Source: CAXSEA01 sp964235675 (GTDB taxonomy: Bacteria; Armatimonadota; Armatimonadia; Armatimonadales; Capsulimonadaceae). From it: a stretch of DNA of 42,381 nucleotides. Every line of letters begins with the position of its first letter. The first letter of the stretch is position 1. Shown in pieces: positions 24,630 to 34,019 of the stretch. Below the pieces are notes generated by a model. It was not told the origin of the DNA, did not search any database, and worked only from the letters and a program-made list of their open reading frames with translations. A program made the translations under genes and the position numbers. The DNA lies in contig CAXSEA010000002.1 of the NCBI GenBank assembly GCA_964235675.1, forward strand, positions 1 through 42,381, written 5' to 3'.

Positions 24630-27203
24630 TCAGGAGCGTCCCGACGCGGCGAAGCGTAGGTTGGTCATCGCCCGGAGTTGAAGCGTGGTGAAGCCGATCA
24701 GCAGCATGCCCATCATCCAGGCCGCTGCGGTGGCGTAGCCGAAGCGCAGGTAAAGAAAAGCGTTCTCCCAAATCTCGTAGCCGATGGTATGCGTGGCGTA
24801 GAGCGGGCCGCCGCCGGTCATGGCTAGAATGCGGTCGGTGACCTGGAACGCGCCCACTACCGCGCCGACCAGTTGGATGGCGATCAGCGGCAGAAGCTGC
24901 GGGAAGGTGATGCGCCACAGCTTTGTCCACGGGCTGGCACCGTCGAGGTCGGCGGCCTCGTAGAAGTCGGTCGGGATTGATTTCAGGGCGGCGAGGTAGA
25001 TAATGCACCCTGGCCCGGCACTGGCCCAAACGCCGGGAAGCACTACCGCCAGCAAAGCCCATTTTGGGTCGCCCAGCCAGTTCTGCGACGGCAGATGCAG
25101 CATTGCGGCGATTTGATTGAAGAGGCCGCCGGGACTGCCGTTCTCGAAGATGCCCCAGAGCAGGTTGACCACCAGGCTGGCCGTGATAGCGGGCAGATAG
25201 AACAGGAAGCGCAACGCCACGGTGCCGAACGGGATCTCGTTGAGCATTACCGCGATGAGTATCGGCAGCAGGAAGCCGAGCGCGAGCGTGTAAAGCGTGT
25301 AAAGCAGCGCGTTGAGAATGCCGATCCAGAACGTGTACGAAACGGCGGCGTCGATGAAGTTGTCCAGGCCGACGAAGTGGGCGGGCAGAATCAGGTGGTA
25401 GTCCTGGAACGCCATCACCAGGCCGCGCCCGAGCGGCACGTAGGCCCACACCAGAATACTGAGCAGCGCCGGGGCCATGAAGAGCCACGCCAGCACCGGA
25501 GACTGCCGTTTCAGGGAGCGCGGCTGCGTCCTGCCGCCCACGCCCGCATAGCTGCCGCCGACAGGGTAAGTGGTCGATTCACCGCCGGCGAAAGATGAGG
25601 CCGCCGCAGTCGCGACCGCCGCGCTTTCGGGCACCGAGTCGATCACGCCGACGCGCCGGGAAGAGCTCAACAGCTTACGGATTTGCAGCGCGAGCGTCGA
25701 GGCCGCGACGACAATCAATCCAGCGAAGATCGTCCACGCGATTTCGCGGCGCTTGCGCATGACGCGAGGCGGGGTGTAGTCGATCAGCTTTTGATCGACC
25801 TGCCGGGACGCGTCCGCGAGAAGCACGCGCGGGTTGGAGTCCGGGTGCAGGGCGATGGCTTGCAGCGGCGCGCCCATCAGCTCGTACACCGATTCCATAT
25901 TCGCGCCGTGCGGCTCCGGGTGACCGTGGGTGAAGAGGATGCGGCTGGTGCGCTGCCAATCGCCGGACTGCGCGGCGGCCTCGTCGCCGTAGCCGTATTT
26001 TTGGAGGGTGACCGGGTTGATTAGAAAGCCCAGTCCCTGCTCCACATACGCCTGGGTGCGGATGCGGTTCGCCTGGTCGGAGGCCATGAACTTAATAAAC
26101 TGCCAGGCGGCCTCGCGCACTCGGGGCGATTTGATCTGCGATGATAAAGCCCACATCCCGGCGTTGATTTCATTGGCGACGCGCCCATCTTTGCCCGGTC
26201 CGCGCGGCATCGGCGCGATGCCGAGCACCGACGGGTTGATTTGTGTGGTGTCGGCGACGTTCGCGATCACGTTCGACTGGTACGCGAACCACATCGCCAC
26301 TTTATTGCGCCCGCGGTCGTCGGAATAGCCCGGCGTGCCTTGGCTGGCGACGCCGACATAGGTTTTGCCGTCGATGGGGCTGACGTACTTGTCGGCGACC
26401 AGATGCTTGTAGAACTCCAGCGCCTCGGCTCCGGCGGGGCTGTCGAACGCGGCTACCCACTGCCCCTGCGGGTTCTTCACGGCCACTTCGCCACCCGCCT
26501 GCCAGAGCAGGTTTTCCCACCAATAGGCCTGGCCGCCTGCATCAGTCGGCCACTCGAATCCCCACACGCCTTGTGGCTGGTTGGTGATACGGCGGCAGTC
26601 GTCGTAGAACTCGTCCCAGGTCGCTGGCGGCTTGTTCGGGTCGAGTCCGGCTTGCTGAAAGAGGTCTTTTCGGTAGTACAGAGCCTGGACATACTCCTGG
26701 TAAGGCATCGCGTAGACATGCCCGTTCACCTGGATCACCTGACGGATCTGAGGGTTGACGCCGGCCATCATCGACGGGTTCGCGGCGAGATAATTGTCGA
26801 GCGGCTGGAGGAAGCCCTGCTCGATATAGTTGTCCATCGAGCGAAAATTGACGTAGACGACGTCGGGCGCGGTGCCTCCGGCAAACGACATCAGCAGGTT
26901 GGAATCGGCGGCGGGGCCTTTGATTTGGAGTCCGTTGGCGTTGACGAGCTGCACGCCGGGATGCTCGCGCTCGAAAGCGTCCACCACGGCGCGCTCGGCG
27001 CGCTGCTGCGGGGTGACCTGGTTTTTGTCGGGCAGCGACTTGTCGGCCTCGCCGCCCACCCGCACGATGATCGGCCCGCTCTGCGCCTGCGCCGGCGCGA
27101 AGCCGACGGAGTAGACAAGCAGAAGGAACACAGCCGTTAAGAGTTGGCGGGGCGTTAAACGTGGATGCAGACGGGGCGGATTAACTGGCGCGTGGTGCGG
27201 CAT
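24630..27203 (-). CDS. ABC sugar transporter: substrate-binding protein fused to MalF-type permease
   Basis: One 857-residue chain contains two proteins that are normally separate. Residues 1-41 are a signal sequence; about 42-450 are a MalE-type solute-binding domain ('LMSFAGGTAPDVVYVNF', 'YAMPYQEYVQALYYRKDLF', 'INAGMWALSS'). One membrane helix follows (488-507), then a cytoplasmic linker of about 60 low-complexity residues (508-568), then a six-helix permease domain (569-857) with the ATPase-contact EAA loop 'EAADLDGASPWTKLWRITF' (749-767). The predicted topology is consistent: binding domain outside, linker inside. The second permease (MalG type) and ATPase are not adjacent and must be elsewhere. 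The ligand is probably an oligosaccharide. Confidence 0.86.
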   Translation of the reverse strand: MPHHAPVNPPRLHPRLTPRQLLTAVFLLLVYSVGFAPAQAQSGPIIVRVGGEADKSLPDKNQVTPQQRAERAVVDAFEREHPGVQLVNANGLQIKGPAADSNLLMSFAGGTAPDVVYVNFRSMDNYIEQGFLQPLDNYLAANPSMMAGVNPQIRQVIQVNGHVYAMPYQEYVQALYYRKDLFQQAGLDPNKPPATWDEFYDDCRRITNQPQGVWGFEWPTDAGGQAYWWENLLWQAGGEVAVKNPQGQWVAAFDSPAGAEALEFYKHLVADKYVSPIDGKTYVGVASQGTPGYSDDRGRNKVAMWFAYQSNVIANVADTTQINPSVLGIAPMPRGPGKDGRVANEINAGMWALSSQIKSPRVREAAWQFIKFMASDQANRIRTQAYVEQGLGFLINPVTLQKYGYGDEAAAQSGDWQRTSRILFTHGHPEPHGANMESVYELMGAPLQAIALHPDSNPRVLLADASRQVDQKLIDYTPPRVMRKRREIAWTIFAGLIVVAASTLALQIRKLLSSSRRVGVIDSVPESAAVATAAASSFAGGESTTYPVGGSYAGVGGRTQPRSLKRQSPVLAWLFMAPALLSILVWAYVPLGRGLVMAFQDYHLILPAHFVGLDNFIDAAVSYTFWIGILNALLYTLYTLALGFLLPILIAVMLNEIPFGTVALRFLFYLPAITASLVVNLLWGIFENGSPGGLFNQIAAMLHLPSQNWLGDPKWALLAVVLPGVWASAGPGCIIYLAALKSIPTDFYEAADLDGASPWTKLWRITFPQLLPLIAIQLVGAVVGAFQVTDRILAMTGGGPLYATHTIGYEIWENAFLYLRFGYATAAAWMMGMLLIGFTTLQLRAMTNLRFAASGRS

Positions 27204-27232
27204 TACGAGTTGGAGTCGAGCAGGGATGGCTC

Positions 27233-27261
27233 AGGGTATCGCAGGTTTGCAGCGGTGTCAA
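27233..27261 (-). promoter_or_regulatory. Candidate promoter of the ABC fusion gene
   Basis: On the minus strand TTGACA (27261-27256) is followed after 17 bases by TACCCT (27238-27233). The -35 box is perfect, the -10 box is a weaker TAnnnT match. The leader would be about 20 bases. Confidence 0.5.
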
Positions 27262-27625
27262 ATATTGCTGGAAACCATCAGATGGCACGAGGCGACTTGG
27301 AGCCGACAGCGCGTGGAAATTATGCTCACTTCCACAGCCACCGAGAATGAGGTAAGAATCTGCATCTGCGAGGATACTCCCCCTGGCGCATCAGATAAGC
27401 AAGCTAGCTGTTCACCCTTCGTGTTTTACCTGCACTACAACGATAAGTGGAAAAGCTCTACCGACATTGACGCGGAGCGTGGCAAGTTAATCTAAAACGA
27501 CGCCCCGGATGTGTGAGCTTCTCGAATTGCCGCAAAGATTGCGCCGGTTTATGTTTTGACGAGTTAATACAGCATCGTATGGCTTTTACAAGATTTCAGC
27601 TAGGCGCAACCGGAAAGGAAGTCCA
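27262..27625. other. Intergenic region, no gene seen
   Basis: GC content falls across this stretch toward the methyltransferase gene. A possible promoter (TTGACG at 27556-27561) lies before that gene, and an AAGGAAG ribosome site stands just before its ATG. A short open frame at 27226-27495 shows no family features and I do not call it. Confidence 0.4.
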
Positions 27626-28450
27626 ATGGCTAACCCAGAATCAACAAATGTCTCGTCGCCAAGTGTCCTTCATGCAATGGCGTGGGCCGAGGCATATGAG
27701 TTAATTGATCTTCAGCTATCCTCATTAGGCCTGAGGGCTATCGAAACCTTGAATTTGAGTTTGGGGGACACTGTTGTTGATATCGGCTGCGGAACTGGGC
27801 AAACCCTGATTCAACTCTCCGAACGAGTTGGAGCTAGTGGGCAGGTGATCGGGGTAGACGTAGCATCATTGCTCGTTGAAGTAGCTAAGCGAAGAACTGC
27901 GCAGCTCAGCCAGGTGAGCTTGATCCAAGCAGACGCGCAGGTCGTCGATTTGCCATTTGAGAGTACGGATGCTGTGTTCTCCCGATTTGGTGTAATGTCC
28001 TTCAGCGATCCGGTCGAGGCTTTTGCCAACTTCCGTAGAATGCTGAAGCCGTCAGGCGTGCTGGCGTTCTGTTGCTGGCGTTCCCTCCAGGAAAACGAAT
28101 TGGACTACCTTCCGCTCTCCGCAACGGGATTGCAGCAGGCCTCCAACGATAGTCCTTTTAGCTTCGCCAATCCTGAGCACATATACCGCACTCTTGAGAC
28201 GGCAGGGTTCAACGAGATCATCATACAACCGCACGATGAAAAGGTATCAAGCGGTAATCTCGACACTATGACTGAGATACTTCTAAAAGTGGGGCCGCTC
28301 GGAAAAATAGTTCGTGAGAACCCCACCTTAAGGGCAACCGCCGAGCCTTCATTGCGTGTGGCCTTGGCTGCTTTGGGCGACCCGTCTCAGGTGCAGCTAT
28401 TGGCTTCCGTCTGGATCGTGACTGCGCGAACTGGAACAGCAATCCGGTAG
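27626..28450 (+). CDS. Class I SAM-dependent methyltransferase
   Basis: The 274-residue protein has SAM motif I 'VVDIGCGTGQTL' (about residues 50-61), an acidic motif II ('VIGVDVA'), 'ADAQVVDLPFESTDAVFSRFGVMSF' (motifs post-II and III) and 'FRRMLKPSGVLAFCCW', as in UbiE/Methyltransf_11-type enzymes. The substrate is unknown. The ATG is preceded by GGAAAGGAAG. Codon use and GC content are clearly lower than in flanking genes, which suggests recent acquisition, and the gene directly abuts a beheaded AAA ATPase gene. Confidence 0.87.
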   Translation: MANPESTNVSSPSVLHAMAWAEAYELIDLQLSSLGLRAIETLNLSLGDTVVDIGCGTGQTLIQLSERVGASGQVIGVDVASLLVEVAKRRTAQLSQVSLIQADAQVVDLPFESTDAVFSRFGVMSFSDPVEAFANFRRMLKPSGVLAFCCWRSLQENELDYLPLSATGLQQASNDSPFSFANPEHIYRTLETAGFNEIIIQPHDEKVSSGNLDTMTEILLKVGPLGKIVRENPTLRATAEPSLRVALAALGDPSQVQLLASVWIVTARTGTAIR

Positions 28451-28484
28451 CGGGTCTTACGTTCGTCGTCATGCGCGAGGATTA

Positions 28485-28925
28485 CTCTATATCGACGGAT
28501 TGTTCGTGATCGCGTCGTCGAACCACCCGGCGAAGATCGACGAGGCGCTGCTGAAGCGGCCGTCGCGCTTCGACCGCGTGTTTCACATCGGCCTGCCGGC
28601 GGAAGCCGAGCGGCGGGAGTTCTGCCTGCGCGTTCTCGACCGGGAGGTGTTCGCGGGACGGGCGTCGGACGGGTTCGACGCCGCCGCGCTGGCGGACAAG
28701 GCGGCGGCAAGCAGCGACGGGTTTACCCCGGCGTATCTGAAGGAAGCGTTCGTTTCCGCCGCCCTCGCCCGCGCTCAGGAGGGCGACGCTTCGCTGGGCG
28801 AGGCCTATGCCGGTGAAGTGCTGCGGCAGATAAACCTGCTCGGCGATTATATCCGGCGCGCCAAGAACCCGGACGCCTGGTCGGAAATGCGCTCGGCGCG
28901 CGACGCGGTCGGGTTCCGGTCGTAA
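28485..28925 (+). pseudogene. 3' remnant of an AAA-family ATPase gene
   Basis: The readable part begins around 'DGLFVIASSNHPAKIDEALLKRPSRFDRVF', which is the sensor-1 (Asn) and arginine-finger region of AAA+ ATPases, and continues through a complete lid domain to the stop at 28925. Walker A and B, which should precede it, are missing; upstream sequence belongs to the methyltransferase gene. A TTG at 28500 could start translation, but the product would lack nucleotide binding. It is best seen as a truncated gene whose 5' part was replaced or deleted. Confidence 0.75.
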
Positions 28926-28947
28926 GCGCAAGAGCCGGTACAGCGGC

Positions 28948-28985
28948 AAACACGCCTGCCACGGTAAAATGCGGCAGGCGTGTTT
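28948..28985 (+). terminator. Hairpin terminator after the AAA remnant
   Basis: Thirteen-base perfect arms (28948-28960 and 28973-28985) enclose a 12-base loop and end in GTTT. A possible ATG (28969) of the next gene lies inside the loop and is therefore unlikely to be its start. Confidence 0.7.
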
Positions 28986-29001
28986 GCGTTATAATAAGGA
29001 T

Positions 29002-29670
29002 GTGAACCGCAAGCTAACGCCACTCTCCCTCAGCTTCGCCGCTTTGCTGCTGACGGCGGCTGCCCTGCCCCACGCGAGTATCTCGCACGCGGGCGGCCAG
29101 CAGTCGCAGGTGTGGCGGGGCGATGATAAAACGCTGGCGTCGCTGCGGCCCGAGGCGAGCTTCGACGGCTATCTGATTCGTCTTCCGGGGGATTTCGTGG
29201 AGACGCGCGCGGCCAGCTATGACGACGGCACGCGCACGGAGTGGCACGGTGAGGCGCGGCCTGACGGCACGCACCCAGCCATGAGCGTGACGATTACGCA
29301 GATCACGCGCGAGCAGGCCGAGCAAGGGCCGGTGGAAATCGGCGTGCAGACTTTGGAGCAGAGCGGGCGCGCATCGGCGTCGAAGTACACCCGTACCAAG
29401 TCCGAGGACGGCCTCATTGACGGAGTGGACTGGGCGACGCGCTTCTACGACACGGCGACAGTCACCCCGCGCAACGACGACGCCGCCGCGAAAAACTCCG
29501 CGCCACTCCCGACGGTGACGCTTCGCGCCGTCAATTACGCCTGGCTCGACAGCTCGAAGCTGATATTAGTCACTGCTTACGATGCTTTACCCTACGCGTC
29601 CCGCACCCTCCCTTTAATGGAAGCGAGCGCCTGCACCATCCGCGCCGTGCCTGCTCCGAAACCGCAATGA
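29002..29670 (+). CDS. Secreted protein of unknown function
   Basis: I do not recognise a family. The 222-residue product has a Sec-type signal ('LTPLSLSFAALLLTAAALPHASISHA', cleavage near residue 30) and then a mixed alpha/beta domain with 'FDGYLIRLPGDFVE', 'GVDWATRFYDTA' and 'KLILVTAYDALPYASRTLPLMEASACTIR'. The latter pattern recalls small lipoprotein-like proteins that measure a protein or lipid load, but this is only an impression. The GTG at 29002 follows a TATAAT box (28990-28995) by six bases, so the mRNA may be leaderless. It ends four bases before the HerA-like gene and is probably co-transcribed with it. Confidence 0.6.
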   Translation: MNRKLTPLSLSFAALLLTAAALPHASISHAGGQQSQVWRGDDKTLASLRPEASFDGYLIRLPGDFVETRAASYDDGTRTEWHGEARPDGTHPAMSVTITQITREQAEQGPVEIGVQTLEQSGRASASKYTRTKSEDGLIDGVDWATRFYDTATVTPRNDDAAAKNSAPLPTVTLRAVNYAWLDSSKLILVTAYDALPYASRTLPLMEASACTIRAVPAPKPQ

Positions 29671-29674
29671 GCAA

Positions 29675-31422
29675 ATGATGAAATCGACCACACTTCCCGC
29701 AATCGGCAACGGCAACGGAATCGCCGCCGCGCAAGCTGAACCGAAGCTGCCCAAGCTCCGGCAATCGCTCGGGGTGGTGACCAGCGGGTCGTTGCAATCG
29801 GGCATCAAGATGCGCCTCGCCGGCGAGCATAGCGTGGAAGATCTGCGCGCCGGAAAGTTCGTCGTGATCGACGGCGCGCGGCACGAGTTCTTCGCGATGA
29901 TTACGGACGCGATTCTGATGTCGCCTCGCCGGCTATTCTAGCGCAGCCGCCGACCGGCTCCGGGCAAGCCGCTGTTCTGATGCGCCAGATCGCGCGGGGC
30001 AGCTCGGTCTACGCGACCGTGGCGCTGAAGCCTCAGTTGATGCGTGTCAAGGCGGCGAAAGCCATGGCCGCAACCGGCACGGACGGAGCCGAATACGAGC
30101 CGGTAAAGACTGTGCCGGAGCATTTCTCGCCAGTAGCCGAGGCTGATGCGGATGATGTCGCGCAGATTTTCGGGCGCGAGGATGCGGCGGGAGGCGGCAC
30201 GCACTTCTCCATCGGCTCGCCGCTGGATATGGAGAACGTGCAAGTTTGTCTTGACCTGCGGCGGTTCGCCGAGCGCTCCAACGGCATCTTCGGCAAATCC
30301 GGCACCGGCAAGTCATTCCTGACTCGTATCTGCTTGTCCGGCCTGCTGGCCTCGCGGGCCGCCGTCAGCCTGGTATTCGATATGCACAACGAGCATGGGA
30401 TCGAAGCCAAGGACGAAGCCGAAGGACGCCCCGCCGTGCGCGGATTGAAAGAGCACGACCCCAGCCGGGTCGCGGTTTTTACGCTGGACGAGAACCGGGC
30501 GGCGCGCTACGGCGGCAAAATCCGCAGCCGGGTCACCATCCCCTACGACCAGATTACGCCGGAGGATTTGCTGCTGCTCCGGCAGGAACTGAACTTGACC
30601 GAAACGGCGGCGGAAGTAGGCGCGCTGCTGGAGCAGAAGTTCGGACGATCTTGGCTGGCCCGGATGCTGGAGTATCAGGATGCGTCCGAGCAGAAAGAGT
30701 TAGCGGAAAGCGTCGGGCTGAACCCGCAGGCATTGGCGGCGTTTATTCGCCGCGCCCGCTACCTGGTCTCGCAATGCCAGAGCTTTCTGGTGCCTAGCCT
30801 GCACAAGGCCGACGACGCTATCGAACAAATTATGCAGTGCTTGACATCGGGTACGCACGTGGTTCTGGAGTTCGGCAATCAGCGCAAGCCGCTTCAGTAT
30901 ATGCTGGTGGCGAATATTATCACCCGCGCCGTCCATGCGGAATGGACCAAGCGGATGGACGCGGCCATGTTCGACCGCGCCAAAGAGCCGAACCCGCTGG
31001 TGATCTGCATCGAGGAGGCGCACAAGTTTCTCAGCCCGGAGCTGGCGCGGCAGACGATTTTCGGCACAATCGCGCGAGAACTGCGCAAATACAACGTGAC
31101 GCTGCTTGTAGTCGATCAGCGGCCTTCGGGAATCGACGATGAGGTACTATCCCAACTCGGAACCCGTATCACCTGCCTGCTCTCCGACGAGCGCGATATC
31201 CAAGCGGCGCTCACCGGCGTCTCGGGCGCGTCGGAGCTGCGCGGCGTGCTCGCGTCGCTTGATTCTAAGCAGCAAGCCTTAATTTTAGGCCATGCCGTCC
31301 CGATGCCCGTGGTTGTCCGTACCCGCGATTATGACTCCGAAGAATTCCGCGCCAGCATGGGCAGCTTCCACAAAGCGCATGACAAAGCCGCCTCGGTCCA
31401 GCTCTCGCGCGACGACTGGTAA
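29675..31422 (+). CDS. HerA-like ATPase (HAS-barrel plus DUF87), split by a one-base frameshift
   Basis: HerA-type ATPases are hexameric DNA translocases, often linked to NurA nuclease or to defence systems. The N-terminal HAS-barrel is read from 29675 ('LGVVTSGSLQSGIKMRLAG', 'GKFVVIDGARHEFFAMITDAIL'), but that frame stops at 29941. The rest of the barrel continues in the next frame ('DVASPAILAQPPTGSGQ') and runs on through 'GIFGKSGTGKSFLTR' (Walker A), 'LVICIEEAHKF' (Walker B) and 'LLVVDQRPSGID' to 31422. Insertion of a single G near 29917 (CTG-ATGTC to CTGGATGTC) would restore one continuous frame of about 582 residues. It is either a sequence error or a recent mutation. No nurA is adjacent. 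Confidence 0.8.
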
Positions 31423-33152
31423 TTGCAGCCCAGCTATTGCGACAGTTACTGCCGTCGCGCTCCTGCTCGCCGCGCCGTGCGCCGTCCGCGCGCAACAAGA
31501 AGGTACTTACGAGCAGTCGAGCCACACGGTGCATGCGATTCACACCTCCCCAATCGCGCCCAATGCCCCACTGCCGACGGTTACGTATTCGGCTGACCAG
31601 CAGACCGGCACCGTCGGCGAAGGCTCGTTCGCCCTTCAAGGACACGTCCGAATTATCGGCGGCACGGAGTTCGAGGCACGTGCGGATACCATCTCGACGG
31701 ACGAGAAAACCGGGCTTTATTACGCCACCGGCAATGTTTTGCTGCACGAGCTGGACACGACCATTACCGGGCAGAGCTTTACGTTCGACAAGAAAACTCA
31801 GCAGGGCGTATTGACGGATAGCCTTTTCAGTTATCCGCCGTTCTACGTCACGTCGCCCAGCATTCTCCTCTCGCCGAAGCAGATCGCCGCGAACAACGCC
31901 ACAATCAGCACCTGTCCGCCGAGCGAGCATCCGGAGTTCCATATCACGGCGGCCAGCGTCACGCTTAACCCAGCCGCGCAGCGCATCTATTTCCGAAACG
32001 CCAAATTTTATCTCTATGGCACCCATCTTTTTACGCTAAAGCGGTACTCGCAGCGTACCACGCCAAATCCGAACCAAAACGCGGTCAACCAGCCGCTGAA
32101 GCCTTCCTTCGGATACGACAGCCATCGCGGGCCTTATCTGGTGATCGACCGGAATCTCGGCACCGAAACCATTCCGGTCAGCGCCGAAATCTTAGCGCCG
32201 ACAAAGCGGGACCCGTCGGCCAGCCTCTCGACATCGACGATTATCCTGCTGAACCACAACGCCAACCATCCGGTCACTCAGGTGAGCGGCCAGCCCAGGA
32301 TAAACCCGAACGATCCAGTCGCGCTCGTGCGCAACTTCGCCAGCTTTCCCGGACAGCCTCTGCCCGCCGGCGACCCGCTGCTGTACCATGATTTCCTGGG
32401 CGGCAATCCTTTGGAATCGGNNNNNNNNNNCGGTTCTGAACGCCCCCGTCACCCCTGAGCTATCGCCGGGCGCGACTCTTTCGTACCGGGAGCCTTTATA
32501 CGGACGGCGAATCGGGGATTTGAGCTACTCTAAATTGCCGGAGGCCGCGCTGAGCCTGGATTTGCCGCTCTATGGTCAAGGCAGGCTGCCGTCGAACCGC
32601 AACCCACAGGATGTACGCCGGGCGCTTCGTAGTCTCTATATTTTTGCGCGCGCGAATGCGGCGACAGGCTATTACGAGGAGCAACCGACCCATGTCAAAT
32701 CCGACCGCACCGCAGCCGCGTTTACGCTCGATACGCGTCCCCTGCTGATCGGCCAGAATCTGCTTTTTCGCCCGAGCGTTCGTTTCTATGAGGCCCAGTA
32801 CATCACGTCGCGCTCGCATTTCGGCTACGAGCAGTTCAATGTTGCGCTGCAGCGCAGCTACAACGAGCAAACCGCAGTAGGGCTTCAATATATTTACACA
32901 GCCGAGCACGGTCATGACCCGTTCATCTTCGACAGCGTCGATAACAGGCAAGAGCTTGACCTGCGCGGCCAGACCAGCATCGGCAAAGACATTATCGGAG
33001 CGCGCCTCAAATTCAATGTCAACCAGAGCCACCTGTATGACTATCAACTCGACTACAGTTTCCCGCAAAAATGCTACATCCCGACAATCCTTTACGATAA
33101 TTTAAGCCACCTGATTGGCTTCGGCTTCAACATTCCCGGCGTAACGTTCTAG
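31379..33152 (+). CDS. LptD/OstA-like outer-membrane protein, interrupted by an assembly gap
   Basis: This is probably the lipopolysaccharide-assembly-type outer-membrane protein. After a signal ending near 'AVRAQ' come an OstA-like beta-taco domain ('GSFALQGHVRIIGGTEFEARADTI', 'LYYATGNVLLHE') and the LptD hallmark segment 'ANNATISTCPPSEHPEFHI' followed by 'RIYFRNAKFYLYGTHLF'. The second half, after ten N, is rich in alternating strands ('FRPSVRFYEAQYIT', 'AVGLQYIYTAEHG') and ends in Phe (GVTF), as expected for a membrane beta-barrel. Frames before and after the gap differ, so the gap size is not real and the gene should be treated as one. The ATG at 31379 overlaps the HerA-like gene by 44 bases; no better start is seen. 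Confidence 0.72.
32421..32430. other. Assembly gap of ten N
   Basis: A placeholder run of N breaks the lptD-like gene. The reading frame changes across it, so the true number of missing bases is unknown. Confidence 0.99.
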
Positions 33153-33257
33153 GAGGTATCTGACTTCTCTTCATTCTGAGAATGGAAGGAAGGCTAGATT
33201 TGAATTGTCAGTTAACCGCATTAACGTTTTCTAAGCTTTATAACAGCAACTGCTACA

Positions 33258-33309
33258 AGAAAGAATAAGCCTCCGACAACTTCTAAGTTGTCGGAGGCTT
33301 ATTCTTTCT
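33258..33309. terminator. Bidirectional terminator, 25-pair perfect stem
   Basis: The arms 33258-33282 and 33285-33309 are perfect reverse complements, with A-rich and T-rich outer ends. It separates the lptD-like gene from the convergent DJ-1/PfpI gene and slightly overlaps the latter's stop codon. Confidence 0.87.
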
Positions 33310-33979
33310 ACGTACAGTTTTTCAAAGCGTCTGTGGGCATTTGAGCCGCGACGGTCGGGCCGGACTGGATGCCCATCTCGCGGCGCTCCCGCTGCGTGTC
33401 CTCTCGGGTGCCGTGCTGATCGTGAAAGCCTTCGGCGATCTCCTCGATCAGCTTGCGGTTAAACGCCGGAATATCGGCGGGCTTGCGGCTGGTCACTAAA
33501 CCGTTGTCGGTGACGACTTCCTGGTCGATCCAGTTGCCGCCCGCGTTCTTGATATCGGTTTGCAGAGAGGGCCAGGAGGTGAGCGTGCGCCCGCGCACCA
33601 TGCCGATTTCCACCAGGCTCCAAGGCCCGTGGCAAATTGCGCCGATGGGCTTGTTATTGTTGTAGAAGTGGCGCAGAAAATCCATCGCTTGCCCGTTGAT
33701 GCGAAGCTTGTCGGGATTGGCGACTCCGCCTGGCAGCATTATGGCGTCATAATCTTCCGGTCGCGCCGAACCCAGCGGCACATCCACCGGAATCAGATCG
33801 CCAAGGTTATCCCCGTTATAGCCTTGAATATGCTGGTCGTTGGGCGAAACGACATCCACCTGCGCGCCCGCTTCGATCAGCGCTTGGCGCGGCTGAAGCA
33901 ACTCGGCCTGCTCCACGCCATCCGCCGATAGAAAAGCGATTCTTTTGCCGCTCAGTTTTCTTTGATTGCTTTCCGCCAC
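33308..33979 (-). CDS. DJ-1/PfpI-family protein (general stress protein 18-like)
   Basis: The 223-residue protein has the class I glutamine-amidotransferase-like fold of DJ-1/PfpI proteins with the nucleophile elbow 'GAICHGPW' (Cys116, His117), 'MLPGGVANPDKLR' and 'VVTDNGLVTSRKPADIPAFN'. Relatives act as deglycases, glyoxalases or stress-induced chaperones; the precise activity here is not clear. A charged C-terminal tail of about 40 residues ('DTQRERREMG') extends beyond the usual domain. It starts with GTG, preceded by AAAGGAAA at a suitable distance. Confidence 0.9.
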   Translation of the reverse strand: MAESNQRKLSGKRIAFLSADGVEQAELLQPRQALIEAGAQVDVVSPNDQHIQGYNGDNLGDLIPVDVPLGSARPEDYDAIMLPGGVANPDKLRINGQAMDFLRHFYNNNKPIGAICHGPWSLVEIGMVRGRTLTSWPSLQTDIKNAGGNWIDQEVVTDNGLVTSRKPADIPAFNRKLIEEIAEGFHDQHGTREDTQRERREMGIQSGPTVAAQMPTDALKNCT

Positions 33980-34019
33980 TTTGGTATTTCCTTTATTAAA
34001 CTACCGCTCTTCTTAAAAC

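Noticed and set aside
27226..27495. 89-codon open frame before the methyltransferase
   Set aside because: It has no recognisable features, no ribosome site, and overlaps the likely promoter of the ABC fusion gene.
28969..29001. ATG start at 28969 for the secreted protein
   Set aside because: It is inside the loop of a perfect terminator hairpin and the extra residues disturb the signal peptide.
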